DNA of 64,000 bases, from contig FJUW01000069.1 of NCBI GenBank assembly GCA_900074885.1, forward strand, positions 209,756 to 273,755. Direction: 5' to 3'. The stretch is from Rhynchosporium graminicola (Eukaryota; Ascomycota; Leotiomycetes; Helotiales; Ploettnerulaceae). The translations under genes were made by a program, and so were the position numbers. This document shows, one piece after another, positions 39,630-48,911 of the stretch (its first letter is position 1; the number at the start of each line of letters is the position of its first letter). Below the pieces are notes generated by a model, which saw only the letters and a program-made list of their open reading frames with translations, was not told where the DNA came from and made no database searches.

Positions 39630-39718
39630 AGCCGGATCTACTATATATAGTCCGAGGCGTCTATTCCATATTATAAGTAAAGTAGCCGGATCTACTATAT
39701 ATAGTCCGAGGCGTCTAT
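39630..39718. repeat. Two-copy 35-bp palindrome-bearing repeat
   Basis: 39630-39664 and 39684-39718 are identical 35-mers, 54 bp apart, each centred on a palindrome-like GGATCTACTATATATAGTCC. They lie near the inner end of the family F 5' LTR or in its leader. Confidence 0.75.
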
Positions 39719-39849
39719 CTCTATATCATAGGTATACGTATAGTAATAGTAAGGCTAGGGTACTATCTTTCTTACGCACGCGTATTATCTATTGCTCGAA
39801 AGCAGATCCTCCTTTATTCAATTAAGAATATTAGAAATAAGTTAATTCT

Positions 39850-40068
39850 AATATCATAGGGCGAATATAAAGTATATATTATAAAAGCTTACCTATATTA
39901 TAAGGAGAATTAACTAAGGAGGGAAGGGAGGAATAAGAGTCTCCTTTCGAAGAAAAGATCATGCCGCGGCTACTAGTAGCAGTAGTATTAGAACACGTAT
40001 AACTATACGTCAGGTACTAGCGTAGACGCCTCAGGCGTCAAGCATACTAACGGGTGCAACCCGTCACA
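39850..40068 (-). repeat. Family F 5' LTR (inner limit uncertain)
   Basis: Inverse of 26918-27134; the outer end TGTGACGGGTTGCACCCG (minus strand, from 40068) contains a short inverted repeat CGGGTTGCACCCG. It retains CG and CA sites, so it is less RIP-damaged than its partner. Confidence 0.7.
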
Positions 40069-40917
40069 AGTTAAGTAACTTAGATAATACTTTCGATCGA
40101 TAATCACGTAGAAGATCAGATATAAACTAACTAAGTATATAAGTATAAGGCTTAAGATATATACCGATTCTGACTAAGTAAATATAAAAAGATAGAAGAG
40201 TATATCTAGGAGTAAAGTAACGCTATATAGTAGACCGATCTCGTAGGGAGGTCGAAAGCAGAAATCAGTAGCTACTAGAAGCACTAAAGCCGAATATATA
40301 TCGATAGTATTAAACTATAAGTAAGAACTCTAGGTCGCTTAAGTTCTAAAAGATATAGGATTCGCAAAGTATATTAGTAAAGATAAGAACTATATCGACC
40401 TTAGAGCCAATAATATAGAAGTAATTATATTTACGAAGAATCTATACTTATACGAATATTCAAAATATAGTAATATTTACTATTACTATATTTGCGACCT
40501 TATTAAAAAGAAAAAGCTATCGATTACCTTTATCCTAACTAATAAGATAGTTACTAATAGGTTTACGAAGCCTTTAGAAACTATTACTAATTTCGATACG
40601 TTTAAGAGTATACTAGAGTTATAGAAGGAAGTAAGAGTTCAAAAGCACCGGAAGCGAGACTAATAAAATCTACTTGTTTATTATTTCTACTTATAATCAG
40701 AGTAAGGTCTAAGTAAGAGTATTAAGAAGTAAGTATGCCTATTACTCCGATTAGTTATCATATAACCGAGACACTTAGTTAATCAGATAGTATATAAATA
40801 GATTCAGGGTAGAAAGGGGAAACCTTTCCTCTCTAACTCTCACTAATATAACGTCTTTACCTCTATATGCTTCAGCAATTGATCTCTGCCTTTCAATATA
40901 CTATAGATATTCAGTTT
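40069..40917 (+). mobile_element. Ty1/copia fragment: RNase H end plus 3' sequence
   Basis: The plus strand at about 40440-40630 reads the typical end of copia RNase H: I-Y-Y-Y-Y-I-C-D-L-I-K-K-K-K-L-S-I-T-F followed by a T-N-K-I-V-T-N-R-F-T-K-P-L block, matching the family pattern of HI..H.IRD.VE.G.I...VPT..M.AD..TK.L. 40690-40917 is probably its LTR; it retains CA and TG sites in part (for example around 40850-40900). Confidence 0.7.
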
Positions 40918-41144
40918 CTTTTATAAATATTAAAAGATTTATTCAGTCGAGCGCAGCGACTATACTGAGTTAGCTTAGGATTATAAGATAATACGTACTC
41001 TTTATATTCCGTCTTTTCATATAATATTATAATTTTACTACTTAATTCTATTTATCTTCTAAGTATGATATAATCAACTCATTTAGTTAAGCGCTCAGAG
41101 GGGTATAATAAAAGAAGAAGATAGCTATAGATATTTATCGATAT

Positions 41145-41382
41145 TGTTAGAATAGTTAGTGTTCAGTGCAGTATCACGTGGCAACCTAATCGGGACTAGA
41201 GCTAGTGCACAGGCCCGGATATTAAAGAATATCCGGGACATATTGCAGATCGAGTCTTATGATAATACAAGCAGTTAAGTCACTAAATGAAGTTAATAGT
41301 CTAACCCACTGGCGTCCAATTCCTCTGTGAATATTGCCCCCGTCCCTACAGGTATACGAGAATAGGGACATTCCTTTCAATA
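41145..41382. mobile_element. 238-bp insert with GATAT duplication, not RIP-mutated (solo LTR candidate)
   Basis: Begins TGTTAGAATAG and is flanked by GATAT on both sides (41140-41144, 41383-41387); the right end reads TTTCAATA. Unlike the surrounding element E copy it keeps CA and TG dinucleotides, so it probably arrived after the host copy was mutated. A perfect 10-bp stem with 4-nt loop lies at 41214-41237. The start TGTTAGAATA suggests a copia-type LTR; an 8-bp imperfect duplication (ATCGATAT/ATAGATAT) would instead suggest a hAT-like MITE. Confidence 0.6.
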
Positions 41383-41438
41383 GATATTTCCTTTAGTATA
41401 TTTAAGCATAGGGATATACTAGAATAAAAGGGGGATAG

Positions 41439-41918
41439 TATTACGATTTTAGTAGGGGTCTTAGTAGTAAAACCGTCTGAGTATTAGAATACTAATAATA
41501 CTACCCTATAGTGAGTATTAGACAAGTTTTAGTACTGGAAAAGAGTTATTACTATTAGAATAATAGTACTAATATAGTTATAGTACGAATCGGCGAGTAG
41601 TACTATATATCCATCTGTATTATAGTTATAGGTAATCCAGGATCATGTGATATACTAGACTACTAGACGAATCGCGAGAGCTTGCACACTCTGTAAGATA
41701 GTCTTATATAGCTAGCATAGAGGAACGAATATTCTATATAAGACTAGTACTTCTGCTATTAGATAGGAGCTTCGTACTCAAATTTATATAGCAATTAACA
41801 CCTGCTTATAATATCTCAATTCCAATCAAGAACCGAACTTCTTATTTACTTTAATTTATAGCTGATACTAACCGACGAGCCTGTACACCGCGTACTAGGC
41901 AGAACCAGGAACGTTACA
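41439..41918 (+). repeat. Element E copy 2 3' LTR
   Basis: Starts TATTACGATTTTAG, ends AACGTTACA with the CA end unmutated. Confidence 0.8.
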
Positions 41919-42270
41919 GTTAGGGATACGGATACTGTAGAGGCTAATATACTAATAGTCTATAGTACTCTTGTACTATAACGCAAGCTAGAAAGCTGTA
42001 GAGTAGGTAAACTCCTCAGAAAGGAGACGTAAGCGCTATATCCGCTATATAGGCGTATATTACAGGAGTTAATAAGGCCGCTGTACTAGAATTAGTACTA
42101 GAATTAGTATTATATAGAGTTTCGGAAAAGGGGGCATATTAGAAATTAGTATAGATAAAGCTATACTTAGAAGTACTATGACCTAGCGTACATTATATAC
42201 TTGGCATCTGTACCAAGTTCAGAGTTTTCCGTACATCTGTCCAGTACCGTACATCAATATAATTCTATCA
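41919..42270 (+). mobile_element. 3' remnant of a small-LTR (copia-type) element
   Basis: 41919-42136 is internal sequence ending in a purine tract (AAAAGGGGGCA), followed by a 134-bp LTR (42137-42270). The LTR also occurs as a solo copy at 44937-45071. This is the right edge of the repeat block; composition changes within 100 bp. Confidence 0.6.
42137..42270 (+). repeat. 134-bp LTR at the edge of the repeat block
   Basis: Starts TATTAGAAATTAG (TGTTAGAAATTAG) and ends AATTCTATCA. Matches 44937-45071 along its length in the same orientation. Confidence 0.75.
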
Positions 42271-42800
42271 CAAGTAGAGGTAGATCAACACATCTTAGCG
42301 AGAGATCTCTTGTTAGCAGCATCACCCTACAGTAAGCCACTTTACGTGTGCCAAGATCCTTCTCTCTTGCATCGTACACATGTTTACTTCTTTTTGTAAG
42401 TGATTTGATCTCAATAAAAAGAAAGACTTTTGAATGGCTGAGATCACCAGTAATGTGCAACATGCTTCATAAATGTGCTCAACCGAATCATCCCATACAC
42501 GAGTCAGCTGAAGCTTTTCCCCACGTAGACTACTGTTTAACGCTAAGATAGTCTCTCTTGTATAGATCCATCAACCATGTACTTTTACGAGACATCCCCA
42601 GAAAAGAGGTGAGATGAGTTCGTCTGTTTAGTCATGGCTGCTTTCGGATGCACAAGCTTCCTGAAAACTGCAAACCGTCGTGTCAATCGTTGTCCGTTTC
42701 GTCCTTCGCGAGGTAGGGATGTGCAACTTACCCCATCAGATCGGTTTTGTTCCCCTCTGGGTTTCAAATATATTAAGCTCCTGTCCGCCCGTTCGTGATA
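42271..42800. other. Intergenic, upstream of the GH76 gene
   Basis: Normal base composition, no credible gene: the short open frames overlap on both strands and lack family features. An AATATATTAA box at about 42767-42776 sits 25-35 bp before the GH76 ATG and could be a TATA-like element. Promoter space is limited to about 530 bp before the mutated LTR. Confidence 0.5.
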
Positions 42801-44066
42801 ATGTTTTTCAGGTGGAATCTACCCGTTGTGCCGTTCAATATGTTGTTCAGTAGTTTGAGGTCTATGTTCCTCCTTTGTTCGGCTGTGCAGCTATCGAATG
42901 CAGCCGCCAACGACTACAGGAATAATGCCGAAGCCGCCTTGTCAACGCTTCAGAAATGGTATGATACCAATACTGGCCTGTGGAATTCGACAGGATGGTG
43001 GAACAGTGCCAACTGCCTCACTACTATCGGGGATTTAGCTGCCTTCGACCCTAAAGTCAGACCCACGGCCGAGAAAGTGTTTTCGAATACATTTGAGCAG
43101 GCACAAAAGACCAATTTACAACAGACAAAAGTCATTACATCAAACTTTATGATGCAGACATTCGACGGGCCATCCGTTCCCACGAAGTTGCTGTCCGTCC
43201 TCTCCACGGTAATGGGTCAACTGTCAGTTTCCGCCCCTAGGAATCCCAAGGGCTTCCTCAACGCCTACTACGATGATGAGGGATGGTGGGCTCTGGGCTG
43301 GATCCAAGCTTTCGATGTCACGGGCAATCGGGATTATCTCAATGCGGCAATCGATATCTTCACCGACATGAAGAACGGAACGGATACTATATGCGGTGGT
43401 GGTATCTGGTGGAACATAGCACGCACATACAAGAATGCCATTACCAACGAATTGTACCTCAGTGTCGCTTCCCATTTGGCAAATCGGGTGCCAGACAAAA
43501 AACAAGAATACCTCGATATTGCGACAAAGCAGTGGGACTGGTTCCAGAAGAGCGGCATGATCAATTCTCAGAATCTCGTCAACGATGGTATCAACGACAA
43601 GTGCACGAACAATAACGGTACCATTCAGTCTTACAACCAAGGCGTAATTCTCGGTGGCCTAGTAGAGCTCAACAAAGCAGCTCCCAATACGACATATCTT
43701 GCAAAGGCCAACGACATTGCAAAAGCTGCTATCAAGGCATTATCAGTGGACGGTGTGCTACACGAATCTTGCGAGCCAAACTGTGGAGCCGATGGAGCCC
43801 AGTTCAAGGGCATCTTCATGAGGAATCTTCAGATCTTGCAGTCTGCAAGTCCTGATAAAGTCTACATGGACTTCCTTACAACAAATGCTGCTGGTATTTG
43901 GAATAAGGATCGAAGTGAGAAAGGCGATGAGCTTGCTGCTGACTGGGACGGACCATTCATGCCACCGGTAAGCGCGGCTACTCAAAGTTCGGCGTTAGAT
44001 GCACTTGTTGGAGCGGCGGCCTTTCAAAAAGAGATGAAAGAGATGAAGAATGGAATATCGTCATGA
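42801..44066 (+). CDS. Secreted glycoside hydrolase family 76 protein (alpha-1,6-mannanase type)
   Basis: Single-exon gene, 421 aa. GH76 enzymes cleave or transglycosylate alpha-1,6-linked mannose, as in fungal cell-wall mannan and GPI glycans. An N-terminal signal peptide ends about S-N-A-A at residues 32-36. The family hallmark Asp-Asp pair is in N-A-Y-Y-D-D-E-G-W-W (D158, D159), followed by C-G-G-G-I-W-W (198-204) and K-N-A-I-T-N-E-L (211-218), all typical. The C terminus (K-N-G-I-S-S) has no hydrophobic tail, so it is probably a soluble secreted enzyme, unlike the GPI-anchored Dfg5/Dcw1 members. An open frame extends two codons upstream only to a GTG; 42801 is the first ATG with A at -3. 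Starts at 42840 or 42864 would also keep a signal peptide, and 42840 gives a more usual length of it. Intact and normal in composition although only 530 bp from the RIP block. Confidence 0.93.
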   Translation: MFFRWNLPVVPFNMLFSSLRSMFLLCSAVQLSNAAANDYRNNAEAALSTLQKWYDTNTGLWNSTGWWNSANCLTTIGDLAAFDPKVRPTAEKVFSNTFEQAQKTNLQQTKVITSNFMMQTFDGPSVPTKLLSVLSTVMGQLSVSAPRNPKGFLNAYYDDEGWWALGWIQAFDVTGNRDYLNAAIDIFTDMKNGTDTICGGGIWWNIARTYKNAITNELYLSVASHLANRVPDKKQEYLDIATKQWDWFQKSGMINSQNLVNDGINDKCTNNNGTIQSYNQGVILGGLVELNKAAPNTTYLAKANDIAKAAIKALSVDGVLHESCEPNCGADGAQFKGIFMRNLQILQSASPDKVYMDFLTTNAAGIWNKDRSEKGDELAADWDGPFMPPVSAATQSSALDALVGAAAFQKEMKEMKNGISS

Positions 44067-44936
44067 TTAGTTTTAACGGAAATGAAAGCCAGATCAAGCG
44101 GCGGAGTTTCAAGGAGTTAGGAGTTTTCCATTATAATATACCTAGCGCCTCGGTCTAGAGATACAATCACTAATAATCGTCAGAACACAGAAGTTTCTCT
44201 ACAAATATGCTGTTTTGATTGGCTGATGAGCAGCCTGCGACAACTTTTTATTATGCTTACTTGCACTCGGCTATGAGGCGGAGCGACAAGGATCCTAGAT
44301 GGTGACATTGACAAATATACATTTCGCATGTCTTACAATCAAAGCTTATCTTCTCTCATTGATCCTCACATGTCCCTCCTGTTCGCGTCTTCGTCGCGGC
44401 TCTATTATTTATCGCATGCGAAGTGTGTCAAAGGTCCTTCAAGCTCGCTTCGTGTTTCGCAACAGAAACACGAAGCAATCTAGGCCTTCTCTTAATCTTT
44501 TCTTGAATGTACGAGAGATGCTTTCGCAGTCTAACACACAGACAATTAGCTTCAAGTTCTGCTCGCTTCCTCAACTGTGCGCGGACTATCGAGTTCTCCT
44601 TGATACAAAGGCAGAAAGTCAATGGATCAGTTGGACTTGGCTGAAGATTTGTTTTGAAACGCTGCTTCGTCTAAAATTCTTATCTTGAGTTCGGTCTATT
44701 TGTTACAACACATGACACGCAAGCAAGTCAGTCTCCATCTGCCCGCTTCTCCTTCCTACCATTATTACTGAGATTTCACTGTGGGAAGGTGCGAGTAGCA
44801 CTAACTCAGGTGTGTTTAGTCAGAGCAAGAGCTTTTTTTTCAATCAATAACACCTTTACCTCCCAATTCTCTTTCGCTACTCTTCCAGAAAGTGAGTTCA
44901 TTTCTGCCGTCGCAACTTTGCAGATCATATCGCTTA
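44067..44936. other. Intergenic, 3' of GH76
   Basis: No recognisable gene. Frames of up to about 130 codons (for example 44299-44688, +) have no family resemblance and a composition like shadow frames. Contains the hairpin at 44447-44476. Confidence 0.5.
44447..44476. repeat. Perfect 12-bp inverted repeat, 6-nt loop
   Basis: Arm GCTTCGTGTTTC at 44447-44458 pairs exactly with 44465-44476 across the loop GCAACA. It lies about 380 bp beyond the GH76 stop, too far for an obvious role in its 3' end; it could be a foldback remnant or a structured RNA element. Confidence 0.7.
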
Positions 44937-45071
44937 TGTCAGAAATTGGTATGGATACAGCTGTACTTAGAGCTACTATTACTTGGCGTACACTATATAC
45001 TTAGTATACTATACCAAGTGTAGAGTTTTCCGGCCACCTGTCTAGTATTAAGCATCAATACAATTCTATCA
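44937..45071 (+). mobile_element. Solo LTR, 135 bp, TSD GCTTA
   Basis: Starts TGTCAGAAATTGG, ends AATTCTATCA, flanked by GCTTA at 44932-44936 and 45072-45076. Same family and orientation as 42137-42270 but far less TA-shifted. A perfect 5-bp duplication around a lone LTR is the expected product of LTR-LTR recombination. Confidence 0.85.
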
Positions 45072-45245
45072 GCTTATAATGTGCTCGATGGAATTCACCT
45101 CGCTAGCCCGAGATTTTAACGACTGATCATGTTCGGATGCTGTTTGAGGCATTCCTTCATCAAAACCTTCGCTATAGGAGGGCCATCCGGCAGTTCTTTC
45201 TTATAAAACTCTTTGACATCCGAAGCATGAACATTCTTGAACGAT

Positions 45246-46169
45246 CTAGCCTGGCCATAGATTCGCATTTGATAAAGCTTTTTTCCCCGGACGAGGGCAC
45301 CTTGAGCTTAGTCCGCTGGTCCGGATGACTTGTTCAGCATTCTTTCCGTTCTGCCTGATCATTCCACTCCTTTGCTCCATCTCTCGCGCTATCTTCTCCC
45401 TTCGCACTTCGGCATTGTAACCCTTGCGCTCGTTGCTGGCTGCAATCTCGACGTCAAGTTTCCGTTTTGCTTTTTGCTCTTTGCGCCCTTGCCCAGCATG
45501 AGCCAAGTTGACGGACTCTCGTTCTTTTTTTACTTAATGCCTTTCGGTGCTGTTTCCCGGGCTTATCTCCTTCCTCGGCTCGTCCCTGGAAAGCCTGACC
45601 TCGATCGGATTGGTCCATGCGAGCTGCCTCTTCCGCGTCTCTTACTTTTTGTCCTTTTGACTAGACGATCTCGCTCTGAGCGCCCTGTTTCCAGATCATC
45701 GCGCTACCTTCCATGAGCCCGAACTCAAACGATTTCACACCCGCTTTTGAGGGTGGGAGACTCTTCTTCTTCGTCTGAGCTACATCCAGACCTGACCTTT
45801 CATTTTGCAGATTCCCCTGATCTCGTCCATCATGCTTTGCAGCATTCTTATCTGCTCTTGCATTTATTCAAGAGACATTGCTCGTATATGAGCTTGGATA
45901 GGCTGGCTCTTTTGGTCAATATCAAGATGTTGCATTGTCGGAATCTTGCTTTGCCACTTCGAAAGTATGTCGGAATGTCGGCCTTGCTGAAATCGTTAGC
46001 AGAGTGCCAGTCCAGCAATTTTATCCAGGCGGAATAGGGCATTAGGATGGCTAGGATACGAATACGAGATGTCTGTGAGTGTTTTGTTGATGGTGCGGCG
46101 ATTTCCTTCGTTGATGGCCACTTTGCAGCGTCGACCTTGTGAGGGTGCGTAGCGGACACAGGTATTTTA
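45246..46169 (-). pseudogene. Decayed gene: Cys-containing fungal domain followed by charged coiled coil
   Basis: On the minus strand, after a possible acceptor (AAACAG at 46175-46170), a frame reads C-V-R-Y-A-P-S-Q-G-R-R-C-K-V-A-I-N from 46160, then a helical stretch ending I-A-G-L-A-L-C, a stop, and W-Q-S-K-I-P. This resembles, from memory, an N-terminal domain (C..x..GRRC...I..xNR) found in expanded families of ascomycete proteins, some with a T5orf172/GIY-YIG-like C terminus; I cannot confirm it. Further down the frame shifts and gives M-Q-E-Q-I-R-M-L-Q-S-M-M-D-E-I-R, an acidic run near 45750, and a Glu/Lys/Arg-rich tail to the stop at 45246. At least three stops and two frameshifts break it, so it is not functional. 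Confidence 0.45.
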
Positions 46170-46172
46170 CTG

Positions 46173-48911
46173 TTTTTCTAGGTCCGATGGATGATTTTGG
46201 GGACTTTGACTGGGTCCCAGAGCTTCGAGGAACCTTAAGGCGAGGAGGGGATAGCCATTTGACCATAGATAACGGAAATACATGGCTTGCTGACGAATTA
46301 TGCCGTGGGATGGTGGATAAAACGGGCTTTGAGATTTTGTGCTAATTCAACTAATACGTAAAAACACTTGAACACATAGAGCATCAGCTCAGCCATCACG
46401 TGTCATAGCCACGAATTGTTGGTCCTGTGACAGTCACGGAATTCAAACCAGTGAGAGATCATGAGGCACGTACCTGCACAATAGAACGCATGACTGAGTG
46501 GCTAACTTTATCACTTTGCTAACTCACTGCAACCCAAGTAACTAGAAAAGGCGATGCAACATGCCATGTAACAAATCCAAATTATGACATAAATGGACAG
46601 ACGACCAAAAAAGCTCTTACTAGCGAGTCCGCAGTAAAATTATTTGATGGTCAGCTCGTGAAGTTAATAAGCCAACAATTAACCACTCTGGCGCCCCGAG
46701 GTAATTGAGAGGGAGTCTTTCTTGGAACCGAAAAGTCTGGTGGAAACAACCAAGTTAATGACACTCAGAATTATTAACAGCAATATTAGTTATATCTATG
46801 TCTTTCAAAGCGCGGCTCAACCACACAAGTATCAATAGAAAGGCCCTCCTGCAGGCCCTCCCGGACTTGAGTAATGCATGCAATCAGTAATGATTCTAAT
46901 GAAATTGTTTGAGTCTGGGCGCACAGCTATCAAAAATACAATCAAACAAATCCGTATCAAGATTTCAATACAGTTACGATCTCGTCTGCCACAATATGAT
47001 GAGCTATTTTGACACGCTGCTTGAAGTAAACCAGATTCTTGCTACCTAACGGTCCTAACCGCACTGTGCACATCCTACCCTTTTTCCATAAAGTAGTCCA
47101 AACGTGTTGCCTTGCAGTAGTAACTGAGGATACCTATATAAATCTGGTAAGTGATGATTCCTGCACGTTTGAAATCCGAAGGTCGATACTCATTCCTCGT
47201 GGGCTGCACAAGGCTCTCATGACACTATTGTAGACTGACTTCCCGCCTAGGCGTATCGCCGGATAGTTCTGTGTTTTGCTGACTCAAATCAAATGCTGAG
47301 TCTACGACTCAAAATTGATCAATAGTCAATCGATAACACAAGAATAAGATGAAGAGCCTGGAATTTAATTGCTGTCAAGGTAAGCCGACAACTACTTTTT
47401 GCTGTCAGATAAGTATTTGCTGTCACTTAATTTCTCCCCCATCGTTTTTGGCTTATTACTCTTCTTCAGAAACTCCTCTGTCAAACTCTTTTTCTCTGAA
47501 GTGGACTTATCCTTCCTAGTAATCAACTCGTGCTATGCAAAGTTCGTTTTATTTTCAGATGTAGGTCGAGCCCTTCCAAATCTCCCACTTAGTCGGAGAA
47601 GAACTATCCGTTTCTCTATATGGGATGATGATAGACTAGTGTGTCTCAATATATATATGTGTGAAGAGCATCACTTACAAAGACGATGCCAAAATAATAC
47701 ATAACATCATGTGAAGCCCAGCTTAAGAACAAGCTTGGGGGTTGCTCTATGAAGTTGCAAGGCTTATGTTTTTTTCTCGTCTCTGCTTCGTAACTTGAGA
47801 TTGTGATTTACATGATACCCTTGATTGAGTACCCTAGTGCCATCCCATGGTCTTTCTGCTCAATTATCATCGATAAAGTAAGCCGAAAGCGTGTCGTATT
47901 CTATGGCCATAGACACAGGAATTTGTGTCGTCAAAAACCAGATCTGCTCTCATAATCTTTTCCTAGCTTTTTCAACTCGACCTCGACATGGCATGCAAGC
48001 CGTGGGGGCAATACTGTTATTCCTGATAAGGGAACTTCAGAAGTGAGGCAGGCGCTAGATTATCATTCCGAAGCCGAAAGTGTTATGGATTTTAATTTAG
48101 TACTGTATGGATAGAATATATCCCAGGGAGAGAAAGAGTAACCTTCTTATTGATATCCCTAACTACCTATCAAAGGACGATGAAAAATAGTTATATCTAG
48201 TACTACACGCTAGTTAGGTATTAGACACTTAAAGTAGTTAATACAGATAGATAGTAAGTGATTAAGATAGCTGCGAAAATATAGTTTTACTATCTTATTC
48301 ATTTTCTATTAATTTTAATAGTATGAATATAGTCTTGAATATTCTCTTTATTACTAGAATACTATATACGGTGTATTTCCAACGATTATATCCAGACCAA
48401 GATAAACACTTCAATTTAACTATCTATACTCAAAACAAAAGAAACCCCTGGATAGAACGGGACGTCATTTCCAATCTATCTTCTTCATCTCCTCCATTAC
48501 TTCCTTCCACCTCTCAAACCAAAACAAACTTGCGGGGATGCAAGGAATGGTACAAGCCGTACTCCTCCAATAAATCCTTCCGATCTCCTCCATATCTTCA
48601 TGCCTCTCTGGCAGCTCATTCTGTATCTGTCGTTCCGGCGCGCTTTTCCTTCTCATGTCGTGTCCCTGACTCCTGGGTATCATGCAATCTTGTCTTCCCT
48701 ATGCGTCTTCGTATGTATTTAAATATATATATATGCCAGTATGCTGTGTATGCGTCGCTCGCTCGCTAAATCAATTGCTGCTGTTCCACTCTGTGGTCGT
48801 TAGATCTGTCCATATTCAATATTTCGTTGTTCGGTTCGTCTCTCATTACGGTTCATGTTGTGTGACACAAGGCCTGCCGTCAACAAACGGTATTTATATA
48901 GGCTGCAGTCA
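46173..48911. other. Intergenic region, no supportable gene
   Basis: 2.7 kb without a convincing frame. 48115-48360 is TA-rich and resembles a short RIP-mutated repeat fragment. A 72-codon ATG frame on the minus strand (48465-48683), rich in Glu, Arg and Trp, lies 230 bp beyond the stop of the next gene and is more likely part of its 3' UTR than a gene. Confidence 0.45.

Larger units (their letters stand above)
30246..40068 (-). mobile_element. Family F Ty3/gypsy element, split by element E
   Basis: Two parts: 37865-40068 (5' LTR and gag side) and 30246-31226 (reverse transcriptase), separated by element E with its TTCAT duplication. The LTR outer end reads CCCGTCACA at 40068. Truncated at 30245 by family A copy 3. 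The intervening 37.9-39.8 kb has no recognisable open frame; it should hold gag. Confidence 0.75.
40918..41918 (+). mobile_element. Element E copy 2, 3' fragment with LTR
   Basis: 40918-41144 and 41383-41438 match the 3' untranslated part of element E (about 37140-37418), and 41439-41918 is its 3' LTR (480 bp against 446, so with small insertions). Interrupted by the 238-bp insert at 41145-41382. gag-pol is absent. Confidence 0.8.

Noticed and set aside
39630..39718. CRISPR-like array
   Set aside because: Only two repeat units, in a eukaryotic retrotransposon leader; no array and no cas genes.
42795..42800. Two extra N-terminal codons of the GH76 frame
   Set aside because: The frame begins with GTG there; the first ATG is at 42801, and GTG starts are not expected in fungal nuclear genes.
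43224..43640. Long minus-strand frames across the GH76 gene
   Set aside because: Antisense shadows of a strongly supported coding sequence.
48323..48769. 148-codon plus-strand ATG frame
   Set aside because: Starts in a TA-rich repeat-like fragment and has low-complexity, non-domain sequence; overlaps a minus frame of similar quality.
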